From: Bacteroidota bacterium
GTDB taxonomy: Bacteria; Bacteroidota; Bacteroidia; B-17B0; Aurantibacillaceae
NCBI GenBank assembly: GCA_023433205.1
Contig: JAEZDS010000126.1
Span: forward strand, 1-24,024
DNA length: 24,024 bases
Direction: 5' to 3'
Shown: positions 23,148-24,024 of the stretch, one piece after another
How the letters are laid out: each line of letters begins with the position of its first letter
Numbering within the stretch: the stretch's first letter is position 1
Notes under the pieces: generated by a model
Databases searched by the model: none
What the model saw: the letters and a program-made list of their open reading frames with translations, nothing else
What the model was told of the DNA's origin: nothing
Translations under genes and position numbers: made by a program

Positions 23148-24024
23148 CAAAAAGAATAATAGCACTTCTTCTGTTTTGTTACGGCAAAGTTTTTTCACAG
23201 GGGCCGTGTACAAACGCCGGTTTTGAACTTGCCACGCCAGGAACATACACCTCAGCTGGAGCAGTAACCGGCTGGAGCGTAAGCAGCAGTAATTATACTT
23301 CATGTTCATCTAACTTCACATGGTCACCGGGAAGCCCGGAGTTCTCCATAATTTCAACGCCTTTGATACATCCTGTTATTGGCATAGTGCCTCATTCTCC
23401 ACTCTCGGGGACCAACATTGCAGCCATAAACAACAGCTCAGCTAATAGCAACATTACACGGCTGGCAAGGTCTATTCCTGTGAGCTCTCTTACAGCCCTT
23501 GTACAGTATGCATTTGCCGGCGTGTGGCAGACAGCAAATCATTCCTGCTGCGAACAAAGCGGTTTTACTGTTAGTCTTCTGGATTCTCTGCACGTGCCAC
23601 TATTCTGTACAACATACTCATTTGCGGGCACCTCCTGTGAAAACATAAATTCCTATTCACTGACCACTAATTCCGCCTGGTCGAACTGGCAGATAAGGTC
23701 TATAGATTTGAGTCCTTACATGAATAGCACAGTAACCCTTGAAATTGTTGTAAAGGATTGTTCAAACAACGACCATTATGGCAATCTCTTTTTTGACTAC
23801 CTCTGTGCGCCACCATTGCTACAAAATTGTATGTGTTACGGTCCTTATACCGGTAACGGCATTTCAGTTAATTATTGCGGTGGTTCTTCTCCGGCCATCC
23901 TCTCTGCACCTGCAGGCTACTATGCCTGGAAATGGACAGGCCCTCCGGGATATCCGGTAGGTGCCCACCAGGATACGTTGCCGGTGATTACAATTACTAA
24001 TGCCCTGGCTGGCAACATCTATAC
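23141..24024 (+). CDS. Secreted adhesin-like protein, N-terminal part (partial at window edge)
   Basis: An open frame runs without stop from just after a TAA at 23122-23124 to the window end, with 294 codons from TTG at 23141. The start reads (M)GTKRIIALLLFCYGKVFSQ, a good signal peptide, followed by GPCTNAGFELATPGTYTSAG. The first 210 or so residues look like the jelly-roll module found at the front of many Bacteroidota secreted proteins, ending in VKDCSNNDHYGNLFFDYLC. A PKD-like module then begins (APAGYYAWKWTGPPGYPVG). Export, perhaps by the type IX system, is likely, but any C-terminal sorting domain lies outside. No ATG is in frame. Removing one T from the T5 run at 23130-23134 would link ATG 23125 to this frame, so the true start is uncertain. 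Confidence 0.65.
   Translation, partial: MGTKRIIALLLFCYGKVFSQGPCTNAGFELATPGTYTSAGAVTGWSVSSSNYTSCSSNFTWSPGSPEFSIISTPLIHPVIGIVPHSPLSGTNIAAINNSSANSNITRLARSIPVSSLTALVQYAFAGVWQTANHSCCEQSGFTVSLLDSLHVPLFCTTYSFAGTSCENINSYSLTTNSAWSNWQIRSIDLSPYMNSTVTLEIVVKDCSNNDHYGNLFFDYLCAPPLLQNCMCYGPYTGNGISVNYCGGSSPAILSAPAGYYAWKWTGPPGYPVGAHQDTLPVITITNALAGNIY

Overview
The window is a chromosomal segment of a member of the Bacteroidota, most likely an aerobic, free-living one. Three lines of evidence point there. Several genes have a TAnnTTTG promoter -7 box and lack a strong Shine-Dalgarno sequence. Bacteroidota-typical families are present: DUF4783, a Porin_10-like barrel, a TPR/PD40/OmpA protein, and a LamG protein with a type IX secretion C-terminal domain. 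The rlmH / DUF4783 / nadC neighbourhood is also familiar from this phylum. A 4-hydroxyphenylpyruvate dioxygenase implies oxygen-dependent tyrosine breakdown. No rRNA, tRNA, CRISPR array or transposase gene was seen.

Layout. (1) 1-962: nadC (5' end only) and a DUF4783 gene run left, and rlmH runs right from a 39-nt divergent gap. (2) 963-1150: a convergent gap with degenerate GCAGTNG repeats. (3) 1151-8889: a leftward run in the order MCE/MlaD protein, membrane [4Fe-4S] protein, GxxExxY protein, CCG-domain Fe-S protein, TPR lipoprotein, patatin, porin. The GxxExxY gene and an imperfect inverted CACAGAG-type repeat separate the two Fe-S genes. (4) 8941-10663: trmH-like methyltransferase facing hppD, sharing one bidirectional terminator. 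(5) 10814-12288: a LamG type IX secretion cargo and a repeat-bearing gap of about 490 nt. (6) 12289-14415: rimO and, divergently, a small outer-membrane-type protein. (7) 14421-18369: a tight leftward cluster of methyltransferase, ZIP transporter and priA. (8) 18407-21040: a large TPR/PD40/OmpA-like protein with its own promoter. (9) 21245-22825: prfC. (10) 22826-24024: a repeat-bearing gap and the 5' end of a secreted adhesin-like gene that runs off the window.

How the genes fit together. Much of the content is translation and genome maintenance: RlmH, TrmH-like, RimO and RF3 act on ribosomes or RNA, and PriA on replication restart. The rest is cell envelope: MCE lipid-transport component, porin, patatin, lipoprotein, OmpA-like protein and secreted proteins. 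The two Fe-S proteins probably form a membrane redox module of unknown substrate.

I do not see a clearly new biological system. The observations most worth a second look are the GxxExxY/CACAGAG insertion inside the Fe-S operon, a dispersed repeat of about 80 nt with a perfect 18-bp palindrome present in two inverted copies, the hairpin plus T-run covering the start of the last gene, and near-leaderless promoter spacing at three genes.
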